Part shown: piece after piece, positions 1-6,962 of the stretch
Layout of the letters: each line of letters starts with the position of its first letter
Position numbering within the stretch: position 1 is the first letter of the stretch
Notes under the pieces: model-generated
Told to the model about the DNA's origin: nothing
What the model saw: the letters and a program-made list of their open reading frames with translations, nothing else
Databases searched by the model: none
Position numbers and translations under genes: made by a program
NCBI GenBank assembly: GCA_002297815.1
Contig: DBKH01000069.1
Span: 1 to 8,489 of the forward strand
Reading direction: 5' to 3'
DNA from: Bacteroidales bacterium UBA755
GTDB taxonomy: Bacteria > Bacteroidota > Bacteroidia > Bacteroidales > UBA932
Length of the DNA: 8,489 bases

Positions 1-301
1 CACTTCGGACAGACAAATCGCCCCGCTGCTCTTCATACCCCTCATTGAAAATGCCTTCAAGCATGGCATCAGCGACTCAGCGGAATCATTCATCAGAATC
101 AGGCTGTACGAGGATAATGAATATGTCACCTGCCTTGTCGAGAACAGCTGCTACCCTAAGGACAACACAGACCGCAGCGGCTCAGGAATAGGAATCACAA
201 ACCTCAAGCGAAGGCTTGACCTGCTCTATCCGGGAGCATATTCCTTTGAAAATGGCAGGGTTCAGAGCGTCTATCGTTCACTGCTTAGAATAAAGGCTTG
301 A
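1..301 (+). CDS. Sensor histidine kinase, LytS/YehU type (C-terminal part only)
   Basis: The 5' end lies outside the window; the readable frame begins at base 2 and gives 99 residues before TGA at 299-301. The fragment is the HATPase_c ATP-binding domain of a LytS/YehU-type kinase. The N box IENAFKHG (bases 44-67) carries the Mg/ATP-binding Asn, and the glycine-rich G box SGSGIGITNLKRRL (about 176-217) closes the ATP site. IENAxKHG followed by GxGIGxxNLxxRL is characteristic of the family that phosphorylates LytTR response regulators, and the next gene encodes one. The phosphorylated His and any membrane sensor segments lie upstream and cannot be seen, so the signal is unknown. The stop codon is 2 bases before the regulator's ATG, implying co-transcription and probably coupled translation. 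The family call is strong; specificity cannot be given. Confidence 0.93.
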   Translation, partial: TSDRQIAPLLFIPLIENAFKHGISDSAESFIRIRLYEDNEYVTCLVENSCYPKDNTDRSGSGIGITNLKRRLDLLYPGAYSFENGRVQSVYRSLLRIKA

Positions 302-303
302 GT

Positions 304-1107
304 ATGAACACGATTAGCTGCATAGTAGTTGACGATGAACCATTGGCTGTCAGGCTAATGGAATCGTACGTGGCGAAGACTCCGTTCCTCACGCTCAAGG
401 GAAGTTTCACGAGTGGGACGGCAGCATATTCATTCCTCCAAGATAATCCGGTCGATCTGCTCTTCTGCGACATCCAAATGCCGAACCTCAGCGGGATGGA
501 TCTCTCGAAGATGCTGCCGGAGAAGACCAGAATCATATTCACAACCGCTTTCAGTGAATATGCCGTTGAGGGCTTTCGAGTGCGGGCGCTTGACTATCTA
601 CTGAAGCCTATTTCCTACGATGATTTTATTTCCGCTGCCCTCAAGGCCAAAGAATATTTTGAACTCGTTGACGCTCTGCGACCATCCGGCTCGGTCACTG
701 AGCCTGCCGAAGTGACTAAGCATGTGGTTTCAACCTCGGTCACTGAACCTGCCGAAGTGACCGCACAGAGAAAAATCAAAAGCATCTTCGTAAAGACCGA
801 GTATCGCCTCCAGCAGATAGACCTCGATAGAATCACGTACATCGAAGGCCTAAAGGACTACGTGAAGATCCACCTGAGCGGATCGTCCGCCCCAATCCTG
901 TCCCTGATGCGCATGAAGACCCTTGAAGACACACTCCCCAAAGATGATTTCATCCGCGTCCACAAATCCTTTATCGTCCGCCTAGCTGCAATCGAAGCCA
1001 TAGAGCGCAACCACATACTCATCGGTCCAGATCGCATCCCGATTGGCGACACCTACCAACCCACCCTATATCAAGCCCTCTCTGGCAAGGCACTGATGCC
1101 AGGATAG
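304..1107 (+). CDS. LytTR-family response regulator
   Basis: This 267-residue protein has an N-terminal receiver domain (about 1-120) and a C-terminal LytTR DNA-binding domain (about 158-262). The receiver shows the acidic pocket DDE at 10-12, phospho-acceptor Asp56 (FCDIQMP), Thr80/Thr81 and Lys101 (LLKP), so it should be phosphorylatable by the kinase upstream. The LytTR part has typical signatures (IFVKTEYRLQQIDLDRITYI, then FIRVHKSFIV). I chose the ATG at 304 because AAAGG at 292-296 is well placed before it; a TTG at 298 overlapping the kinase stop would add two residues. The linker (about 126-157) is odd: it holds the nonapeptide SVTEPAEVT twice (130-138 and 145-153), encoded by a palindromic repeat also found between genes at 4524-4548. 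Target promoters cannot be deduced. Domain calls are very secure. Confidence 0.96.
   Translation: MNTISCIVVDDEPLAVRLMESYVAKTPFLTLKGSFTSGTAAYSFLQDNPVDLLFCDIQMPNLSGMDLSKMLPEKTRIIFTTAFSEYAVEGFRVRALDYLLKPISYDDFISAALKAKEYFELVDALRPSGSVTEPAEVTKHVVSTSVTEPAEVTAQRKIKSIFVKTEYRLQQIDLDRITYIEGLKDYVKIHLSGSSAPILSLMRMKTLEDTLPKDDFIRVHKSFIVRLAAIEAIERNHILIGPDRIPIGDTYQPTLYQALSGKALMPG
691..762 (+). repeat. Two in-frame copies of a palindromic repeat inside the regulator gene
   Basis: Bases 691-717 and 736-762 are 27-base direct repeats that differ at only two positions (GAG/GAA and ACT/ACC); the copies start 45 bases (15 codons) apart. The 25-base core of each (693-717, 738-762) starts GGTCACT and ends AGTGAC(T/C), so each copy can form a hairpin with 6-7 base-pair arms. 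Each core matches the reverse complement of the intergenic element at 4524-4548 at 23 of 25 positions. In this frame the element is free of stops and reads VTEP(A/V)EVT; reading from its first base instead would meet TGA at once. A small palindrome, GGTTTCAACC (726-735), lies between the copies. The host gene is otherwise intact. Confidence 0.9.
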
Positions 1108-1239
1108 CTAAAGGACAACAAGCTGTGCGCATAATCACTGGTTCTACTCACGGAAGGCACTCAAACGTAGTTTCGTGAGTGAAATCGTGTCATTCACGCA
1201 CGAAGGAGCCAGGAAAGCTATTTCGTGAGCCAAAATATC
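1108..1239. other. Convergent intergenic gap between regulator and purN
   Basis: This 132-base gap lies between the stop of the regulator (+) and the stop of purN (-). It carries no gene; its right half is occupied by the palindromic repeats described separately. Convergent genes usually end here, but neither strand shows a hairpin followed by a clear run of T, so I do not call an intrinsic terminator. Confidence 0.7.
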
Positions 1240-1258
1240 CTATTCGCGCACGAGGGAG
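1146..1258. repeat. Tandem palindromic repeat, 50-base period, running into purN
   Basis: TTTCGTGAG recurs at 1171 and 1221, exactly 50 bases apart, and the cores 1171-1208 and 1221-1258 agree at 28 of 38 positions. Each core is itself a palindrome: in copy 1 TTCGTGAGTGAA (1172-1183) pairs with TTCACGCACGAA (1193-1204) with one mismatch around a 9-base loop. Copy 2 keeps the outer arms (TCGTG / CACGA) while the loop has diverged. An inverted partial copy, ACTCACGGAA (1146-1155), precedes copy 1 and matches the complement of 1171-1180 at 9 of 10 positions. The purN stop (complement of 1240-1242) falls in the loop of copy 2 and the last purN codons are read from its right arm. Confidence 0.75.
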
Positions 1259-1833
1259 AAGGACTTGCAAAGGACATCTTCGATGACCTGAGGGAAGTGC
1301 TCGATTTCAAGGACATGTTCCTTGGCAGCGATGTCATCAGGGGTGTCATCGGGGCTTATAGGAGTACGGAACTGAGCTATGATCTCGCCACCGTCAACCT
1401 TGCAGCTGACCCAATGGACCGTCATGCCGGTCTCTGTCTCACCAGCCGCCTTGACCGCTTCATGGACATGATGGCCGTACATCCCCATCCCACCGAACTT
1501 CGGAAGAAGGGCCGGATGGAGATTGATCATCCTGCGGTCATATTCATGGATCAAGAAATCCGGAATGACCAACAGAAAGCCTGCCAGCACGATGAAGTCT
1601 ATTGAATATTCCCGCATCAGCGGCATGACGACGTCCTCCCGGTTCAACTCCGCCTTTGGAAGCACCCGAGTCGGCACGCCAAGTCTTTCAGCCTTCTCCA
1701 AGGCAGGAATCCCGGCCTTGTTAGCGACAACCAAAGCCACGCCCACCTTGTCAGAGCCTTTGAAATGCTTGATAATATTCTCGCAGTTGGAGCCGCCTCC
1801 CGAAGCGAAAACCGCTAACCTTATCATATTCAT
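1240..1833 (-). CDS. purN: Phosphoribosylglycinamide formyltransferase PurN
   Basis: PurN transfers a formyl group from 10-formyltetrahydrofolate to GAR, the third step of cytosolic purine synthesis. At 197 residues it is near the family's usual size (about 190-215). The phosphate-binding loop ASGGGSN is at 10-16. Asn104 and His106 in INLHPALLPKFGGMGMYG and Asp147 in KVDGGEI match the catalytic Asn-His-Asp of the E. coli enzyme; GGMGMYG replaces the E. coli loop as in other Bacteroidetes. I chose ATG 1833, 6 bases after the channel gene's stop; ATG 1827 (MIRLAVFASG) is equally plausible, and TTG at 1839 less so. No clear Shine-Dalgarno is visible, so translation may be coupled to the channel gene. 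The conserved fold seems to end near EHFPQVIEDVL (178-188); the tail CKSFSLVRE is partly encoded by a palindromic repeat. Confidence 0.95.
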   Translation of the reverse strand: MNMIRLAVFASGGGSNCENIIKHFKGSDKVGVALVVANKAGIPALEKAERLGVPTRVLPKAELNREDVVMPLMREYSIDFIVLAGFLLVIPDFLIHEYDRRMINLHPALLPKFGGMGMYGHHVHEAVKAAGETETGMTVHWVSCKVDGGEIIAQFRTPISPDDTPDDIAAKEHVLEIEHFPQVIEDVLCKSFSLVRE

Positions 1834-1839
1834 TAACAA

Positions 1840-4488
1840 TTATTTGCCGTCAGAAGAGGGTACCTGACGGATGTTGATGTCGCGCTGAGGGAACGGTATC
1901 TCTATTCCGGACTCGTTCAGCGCGTTGTAAATCCGCTCATTGGCAACGGCAATATAGCCCACACGCTGGTCAACTAGGACATACTGCTTGACCACCAGAT
2001 CAACGCTGCTGTCACCGAACCCATTAAGCACAACTTGGATCCCATAGCTTTCCTCTACCACCGGACGTCCGAACTTGTCAGCGCGGCGGAGCGGTGCGAG
2101 AGCCTTTAGAATCACCTGCCTTGTCTGTTCCACATCAGTCCCGTAGGCCACCCCGACATGCAGACCTAGGAACTCGTAGGAATTGTTGCGGGTCAGATTC
2201 TTGAAGTTCTTGGCAAACAAGGAGCTGTTAGGGAAAGCCATGATGCTGCCGTCCGTAGCTTCGATCTGGGTACTCTGGTAAGTGATGTTGTCCACCTTTC
2301 CACGGATGCCGTCACACTCTATGTAGTCGCCAACACGGAGACGACCCGACATAAGCTGCACTCCATAGAAGAAGTTGTTCAGGATGTCCTTCATCGCGAA
2401 ACCAAGACCGGCCGCAAGACCAGCAGTGATCACCGACAGAGACTTCGTAGGAATATTCAAAAATGAGATTGTCACTATGAAATAAGTGCCCCAAGCCAGA
2501 ATTCCGATCACATTGTTTGCGAGCGTCAGGTTCAACTCGTTCTCCCGAATCATGGAAGCGCCAGTCTGTCTGAGAGTTTTGCGCAGTTTGTAAATCCTGT
2601 AAAGAGCCCTCGCCACATAGCAGATGTACTTAAACACATAGAACAGGCCGGCAGCCAGAACCATCTTGGAAACAGACAGATGCAGGTACTCGTAGTTAAA
2701 GAACGGGTAGAAGAACATGTCCATGCAGATTTCCGTCAGGTCGAACACTTCCGAGGCCATATAAAGGCAGAACGGAATAGACAGCAGATAAAGCACCGGA
2801 ATGCAGACCATCTCCACAAGATCGTAAAGCCAAGTAACCAGGATGAACGAGCCTTTATCCTTTCCGACATCGTTCTGATGCTTTAGCCTGTAGGCCCGCA
2901 CAAGGACGTCAACCCTCTTGTGACGGTACTTTCTAAGCAGGTCATCACAAGCGACAATAAGCTGAAGCACCGTCAATTGGAAGATCCACCAGATATAGAC
3001 CTGCAAGCCCAACAGACTGTAGCCAACGATAGAAATGACAAAGGTGATGACCGTCACCACAAACGATGCGATGGCGTAGGAATTGTCACTCTTCGGCACC
3101 TTAGGACCGTTGCGATGGATGGAAGCCCACTGCCAAAAGCCGAACACAACCAGCAGCGGAGGGAAAATCAAAGCGATCAGGCTGTTAGGTATGAATATGA
3201 TTCTGAACGTTATGACCAGCAATCCCATCAGCATGATCGGAGTGTAAATCCGCATTCCATAGTTGATCTGCTTGCTATCGTGACGGATCAGAAGCGAGGT
3301 CAGCACAGCAATCAGCAACAGCGCGAACTCAATCAGCAGCCCGGCAGCCATGGTGAAGAAATGCGATGTCGAGGAGGCGTTCCTGGCAATCGCGATGACG
3401 ACTACAAACAGAATCGCTGCGCCAAGCATGAATATGGCAGCTTCCCTCTTGCGGAACCATTCCGTCCTGAAGAACTTGACCCGTCTCATCAACATCTTGA
3501 CAATCAGCATGCTCAACAGCGTGGCGATTGCAAGGTAAATCAGAACCATGAACGAGAAGCCGATGACCATCGGACCACGCCACTCACTCTTCACATCAGT
3601 GAAATATGCCCTGCCGTACTTGTCGCTGAAATCCTTGACCGCCCTCGATGCATAAGACTTGACGTGAGTAAGAATTGTCCAGAAATTGTCCTGTCCTTCA
3701 ATGAATATCTTCTTCTGGACCATCTTGTAACGCTCCTGTGCATAGTCGTAGGCCTCTTTAAGGCGCTTGTCGGTCGTGTCATAATATTCATTGTCCTCTA
3801 TCATGTGGTCACGGATGTCCGTGAACATCTTCAACAGCCTTGTGGAATAGAAGAGGCAGCTGTCCCGAGCCACCTGCGACAGGCTGTCCAGATGGAATGA
3901 ACCGTGCTCGTGCTCATCCTCAAGACCGACAAAATGATTGTGTCCGGCATGAGCCGGGTCCCCGGCATGAGCGTCCGTGTAGGAATCATTCGGAAGAATA
4001 TGCGTTTGAAGCGTGGACGCCAGAGAGTCCAACAAAGACGACCCGCCAAGGCTGTCGGGCAACTCGATCAATTCAGGAGGAAGCACTTTCAGGGCCATCA
4101 CCAGCCTGTCGTACCTGTCGATCTCCACATCAAGGTAAGAGATGATGTTGTCGTACGGCATCCTGCTCTGCGTGAAGTTGTGGTACTGGTCGGTGACCTG
4201 CTGGAGGGCGTAGGTAAGGTCGAACGTGAAGTCCTGCTTCTGCGAGTAAAGCATCAGCGACAGCTCGTTGCAGCTCTGAATCAGATGCACCAGTTCCTCG
4301 TGCTGCCTGTCATCCTGTGACTCGTACGACACCTGGCTCTTCTCCATCTCGATGTACGCCTTCCGCAGCTCATATCGCAGCACCTGAAGCGTCTGCGCCA
4401 GATCCTTCTCGTTAAACACGCCCCACGACGGTGCTGACACAATCAGCAGTCCAGCAAGCGTCAGGATGATCCTCTTGAATAATCTCAT
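1840..4488 (-). CDS. Large MscS-family mechanosensitive channel with periplasmic domain
   Basis: This 882-residue inner-membrane protein should open under membrane tension to release solutes during osmotic downshock. Residues 1-23 look like a signal peptide (MRLFKR, hydrophobic core, SAPSWG). Residues 25-300 form a mainly helical, probably coiled-coil periplasmic domain, interrupted by a His-rich loop (174-199). About ten or eleven membrane segments follow (roughly 306-334, 349-369, 377-401, 415-455, 471-515, 549-577, 603-626, 657-677, 684-712). The last is the pore helix of the MscS domain (ITAGLAAGLGFAMKDILNNF, 687-706), then the beta domain GDYIECDGIRGKV (720-732) and FPNSSLFAKNFKNL (752-765), then the alpha/beta C-terminal domain. 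The layout resembles MscK/MscM-type large channels rather than 286-residue MscS, but I do not assign it to a named subfamily. It is followed 6 bases later by purN. Confidence 0.93.
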   Translation of the reverse strand: MRLFKRIILTLAGLLIVSAPSWGVFNEKDLAQTLQVLRYELRKAYIEMEKSQVSYESQDDRQHEELVHLIQSCNELSLMLYSQKQDFTFDLTYALQQVTDQYHNFTQSRMPYDNIISYLDVEIDRYDRLVMALKVLPPELIELPDSLGGSSLLDSLASTLQTHILPNDSYTDAHAGDPAHAGHNHFVGLEDEHEHGSFHLDSLSQVARDSCLFYSTRLLKMFTDIRDHMIEDNEYYDTTDKRLKEAYDYAQERYKMVQKKIFIEGQDNFWTILTHVKSYASRAVKDFSDKYGRAYFTDVKSEWRGPMVIGFSFMVLIYLAIATLLSMLIVKMLMRRVKFFRTEWFRKREAAIFMLGAAILFVVVIAIARNASSTSHFFTMAAGLLIEFALLLIAVLTSLLIRHDSKQINYGMRIYTPIMLMGLLVITFRIIFIPNSLIALIFPPLLVVFGFWQWASIHRNGPKVPKSDNSYAIASFVVTVITFVISIVGYSLLGLQVYIWWIFQLTVLQLIVACDDLLRKYRHKRVDVLVRAYRLKHQNDVGKDKGSFILVTWLYDLVEMVCIPVLYLLSIPFCLYMASEVFDLTEICMDMFFYPFFNYEYLHLSVSKMVLAAGLFYVFKYICYVARALYRIYKLRKTLRQTGASMIRENELNLTLANNVIGILAWGTYFIVTISFLNIPTKSLSVITAGLAAGLGFAMKDILNNFFYGVQLMSGRLRVGDYIECDGIRGKVDNITYQSTQIEATDGSIMAFPNSSLFAKNFKNLTRNNSYEFLGLHVGVAYGTDVEQTRQVILKALAPLRRADKFGRPVVEESYGIQVVLNGFGDSSVDLVVKQYVLVDQRVGYIAVANERIYNALNESGIEIPFPQRDINIRQVPSSDGK
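3944..3972. repeat. GC-rich direct repeat and palindrome inside the channel gene
   Basis: CCGGCATGAGC occurs at 3944-3954 and again at 3962-3972, and GCCGGGTCCCCGGC (3953-3966) between them is a perfect 6+6 palindrome with a 2-base loop. On the coding strand this gives HAGDPAHAGH (residues 174-183). The 18-base period keeps the frame. It could be a small inserted palindromic element or a local duplication; the sequence alone does not decide. Confidence 0.6.
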
Positions 4489-4592
4489 GTCTTTTGGATA
4501 AAATTCATTTTGTGGTCACTATTGGTCACTTCGACAGGCTCAGTGACCGAAGAGGTTTCGGTTGCTGAGCTTGTCGAAGCACCGAAGCGACA
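4489..4592. repeat. Intergenic inverted pair of palindromic repeats
   Basis: This 104-base gap between the glycoside hydrolase and channel genes is largely made of repeats. Unit 1 (4524-4548) starts GGTCACT, ends AGTGACC and is the same element as the two copies in the regulator gene, in inverse orientation. A loose GGTCACT also sits at 4514-4520. Unit 2 (4559-4584) is a diverged relative in the opposite orientation (CTGAGCTTGTCGAAG core). Together 4530-4551 and 4557-4578 form 22-base arms matching at 19 positions around a 5-base loop. All three mismatches become G-U pairs in RNA copied in the + sense but A-C mismatches in the - sense transcript of the flanking genes. No T run follows on the - strand, so it is not a typical terminator; it may act as an mRNA processing or stability hairpin. 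I see no promoter here. Confidence 0.85.
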
Positions 4593-6941
4593 CTAGATGT
4601 TCGGTGTGTCCCAGACCTTGGTCTCGGAGCAGGTGATCATGAGGGATTGCCCACCACAGCTCATTCTGAAATCACCGGCCTCAAGACGCCACTTGCCGTC
4701 GGAGCCTACAAAGGCAAGTTCCTTGGCAGGAATCGTGAACGCAACAACCTTGCTCTCACCAGGAGCAAGATCAACCTTGGTGAACTCACGCAGACGCTTC
4801 ACGTCAGGGATCAAACTTGCAACTATGTCACTTGAATATAGCAGGACAGCCTCCTTGCCGTTGTGCGAGCCGGTGTTCCTGACAGTCAGCTCAAACTTAA
4901 GGTCATCGCCAGGGGCAAAGGCAGCACCGCTCACGCACTTGAAGTCTGAATATTCAAAAGTGGTGTAGCTGAGTCCGAAGCCGAAAGGCCACTGGACATC
5001 CATGATTGCATCGTAGTTATAGACTCCGGCCATCGTCTCACGGCTCTCGCTGACCTTATAGTCATAAGTGTGAAGCGAGTTGACGTACTTAGGATAGGTA
5101 AACGGCAGCTTGCCACTGAAATTCTCCTCGCCGGACATGAGGGCGGCAAGGGCATCTCCACCGTAATTGCCCGGAAGCATCACATCAATGACAGCCTTGG
5201 CAAGCGGCTCAATCTCACGCAATACCCTCGGACGTCCCTCGTTGATCACAAGGATGATCGGTTTCCCGGTCTTGGCCAAAGCCTTGACAAGTTCCTTCTG
5301 ATTGCCGGAAAGATTCAGGTCATCAATGTTGCCTGGAGTCTCACAGTAGCTGTTCTCTCCGACACATGCAACGATCACATCCACCCTTGAGGCAGCGGCC
5401 ACAGCCTTTGCGATCTGAGGTGCGTTCTCTTTCTGCCATGCTCCGGTTGACCAACGGTCAGTCTCATCGTAGGTCACTCCCGGCTCATAGACAACATTCC
5501 TCTCACCGAATTTCTGGGCCAAAGCCTCATAAATCGTGTTGTAATCACCAGCGTAACGATCCGCATCACCCTGCCAGGTGTAGGACCAACCACCGTTCAA
5601 AGTCCTCATTGAATTGGCGTTAGGTCCAGTCACGAGGATTCTTTTCCCATATTCAAGAGGAAGGATATTCCCCTCGTTTTTGAGAAGGACCTCAGATTCT
5701 ACCGCGGCAGCGTAGGAAGCGTCCTGAAACTCCTTGCTCGCGAATCTGTCAAAGCCGCTGACATCCCAAGTCGGATTGTCGAACAGCCCCAGACGGAACT
5801 TCAGGCGAAGCACCCTGCGGACAGCGTCATCGATTCTGGACATCGGAATCATTCCAGCCTCCACAACTTCCTTAAGCTCAGTGCAGCAGGACGGATCGTA
5901 TGGCTCCATGATCATGTCTATTCCAGCGTTGATTCCCATGGCCAAGGCTTCCTTTCTGTCCTTGGCCACGTGATCCCTCTCAAAGAGATTGTTGATGTCA
6001 GCCCAGTCAGTGACAATCAGGCCATCCCAATCCAGGTCGTTCTTGACCCAACCGGTCAGAAGTTCCTTGTTGGCATGTGTAGGGATTCCGTTGATCGAAG
6101 CGGAGTTGACCATCAGAGTCAAGGCTCCTGCCTCAAGGCAATCCTTGAACGGACGGAAGTACTTCTCTCTCAATTCATTTTCAGGAACAAGAGCCGGAGT
6201 CCTGTCCTTTCCAGAAACTGGAACACCGTAAGCCATGAAATGCTTTACGCTTACTGCGACATGCTTTTCGTCAATATGGCTCGGATCGTCACCCTGAAGA
6301 GCCTTTGTCTCAGCCACGGCCATCTCGGCATTAAGATACGGATCCTCTCCGAAACTCTCCCAATGCCTTGGCCAGACCGGATTCCTGCCAAGATCCATGA
6401 CAGGTGAGAACACCCAAGGAACCATCGCGGCCCTTGTCTCGTAAGCCATCGCATCGCCCATGGCACGAGCATATTCACGATTGAAAGTCGCCGCAAGATT
6501 TATTTCCTGAGGAAAAAATGTCGCGTCCGTAAGATAGCTCGCGCCATGGATCATGTCAAGGCCATAGATGCAAGGAATCCCTATCTCTTCCATCGACTTT
6601 TTCTGAATTTCACTGACAAGCTTGGCTGTAAGTTCTCTGGACTGAGCGACATCCGCGAAAGTGTTCAGAATGGAGCCGACTTTCATCTCCCCTATTACTT
6701 TCTGGAGTTTGTCAGGATCGATTTCCGGCTTGCCCTGAACTGTGACAGTCGAAGATGTAAGCTGGATCATCTGACCCACTTTCTCCGTCAGATCCATGCC
6801 TTTCAAGACTTTCTCGACTTTAGCCTCAATCTCGGAATCCCGGCTGATGGCTGGAGTCACAGACTGGCTTTTTCTTTCAACGCATCCTTGGGACACGCAC
6901 AGCAGCGAGGTCAAGGATAAAAGGATTAGATTCTTTTTCAT
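4593..6941 (-). CDS. Glycoside hydrolase family 3, beta-glucosidase-like lipoprotein
   Basis: This 782-residue enzyme should release terminal beta-linked sugars, most likely glucose, from oligosaccharides in the periplasm. The start MKKNLILLSLTSLLCVSQGC is a lipoprotein signal with Cys20 as the lipidated residue; no acidic surface-export motif follows it. The family 3 N-terminal barrel spans about 38-390 with LDMIHG (128-133), the substrate-binding SVKHF (231-235) and the nucleophile Asp312 in VTDWAD. The C-terminal family 3 domain (about 415-655) contains the likely acid/base Glu534 in SYCETPGN, matching the ETKGD region of barley ExoI-type enzymes, and GFGLSYT. An FnIII-like domain (about 665-770) ends the protein. 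Length and layout are full, like BglX-type enzymes; exact substrate is uncertain. It starts 21 bases after the peptidase stop with no obvious promoter or ribosome-binding site. Confidence 0.95.
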   Translation of the reverse strand: MKKNLILLSLTSLLCVSQGCVERKSQSVTPAISRDSEIEAKVEKVLKGMDLTEKVGQMIQLTSSTVTVQGKPEIDPDKLQKVIGEMKVGSILNTFADVAQSRELTAKLVSEIQKKSMEEIGIPCIYGLDMIHGASYLTDATFFPQEINLAATFNREYARAMGDAMAYETRAAMVPWVFSPVMDLGRNPVWPRHWESFGEDPYLNAEMAVAETKALQGDDPSHIDEKHVAVSVKHFMAYGVPVSGKDRTPALVPENELREKYFRPFKDCLEAGALTLMVNSASINGIPTHANKELLTGWVKNDLDWDGLIVTDWADINNLFERDHVAKDRKEALAMGINAGIDMIMEPYDPSCCTELKEVVEAGMIPMSRIDDAVRRVLRLKFRLGLFDNPTWDVSGFDRFASKEFQDASYAAAVESEVLLKNEGNILPLEYGKRILVTGPNANSMRTLNGGWSYTWQGDADRYAGDYNTIYEALAQKFGERNVVYEPGVTYDETDRWSTGAWQKENAPQIAKAVAAASRVDVIVACVGENSYCETPGNIDDLNLSGNQKELVKALAKTGKPIILVINEGRPRVLREIEPLAKAVIDVMLPGNYGGDALAALMSGEENFSGKLPFTYPKYVNSLHTYDYKVSESRETMAGVYNYDAIMDVQWPFGFGLSYTTFEYSDFKCVSGAAFAPGDDLKFELTVRNTGSHNGKEAVLLYSSDIVASLIPDVKRLREFTKVDLAPGESKVVAFTIPAKELAFVGSDGKWRLEAGDFRMSCGGQSLMITCSETKVWDTPNI

Positions 6942-6962
6942 GAATATTATTTGAAAAAATTA

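Noticed and set aside
691..762. CRISPR-like direct repeats
   Set aside because: Only two copies, an 18-base spacer, the repeats keep a reading frame, and there are no cas genes.
1171..1206. Intrinsic terminator for the regulator gene
   Set aside because: The hairpin is present but is followed by GGAGCC rather than a T run on the + strand.
1225..1605. Open frame of 126 codons on the + strand
   Set aside because: It is antisense to purN, which carries all its catalytic residues.
2920..3900. Open frame of 326 codons on the + strand
   Set aside because: It lies wholly antisense to the channel gene, has no recognisable domain, and is rich in Gln, His, Arg and Asp as expected for a frame opposite a membrane protein gene.
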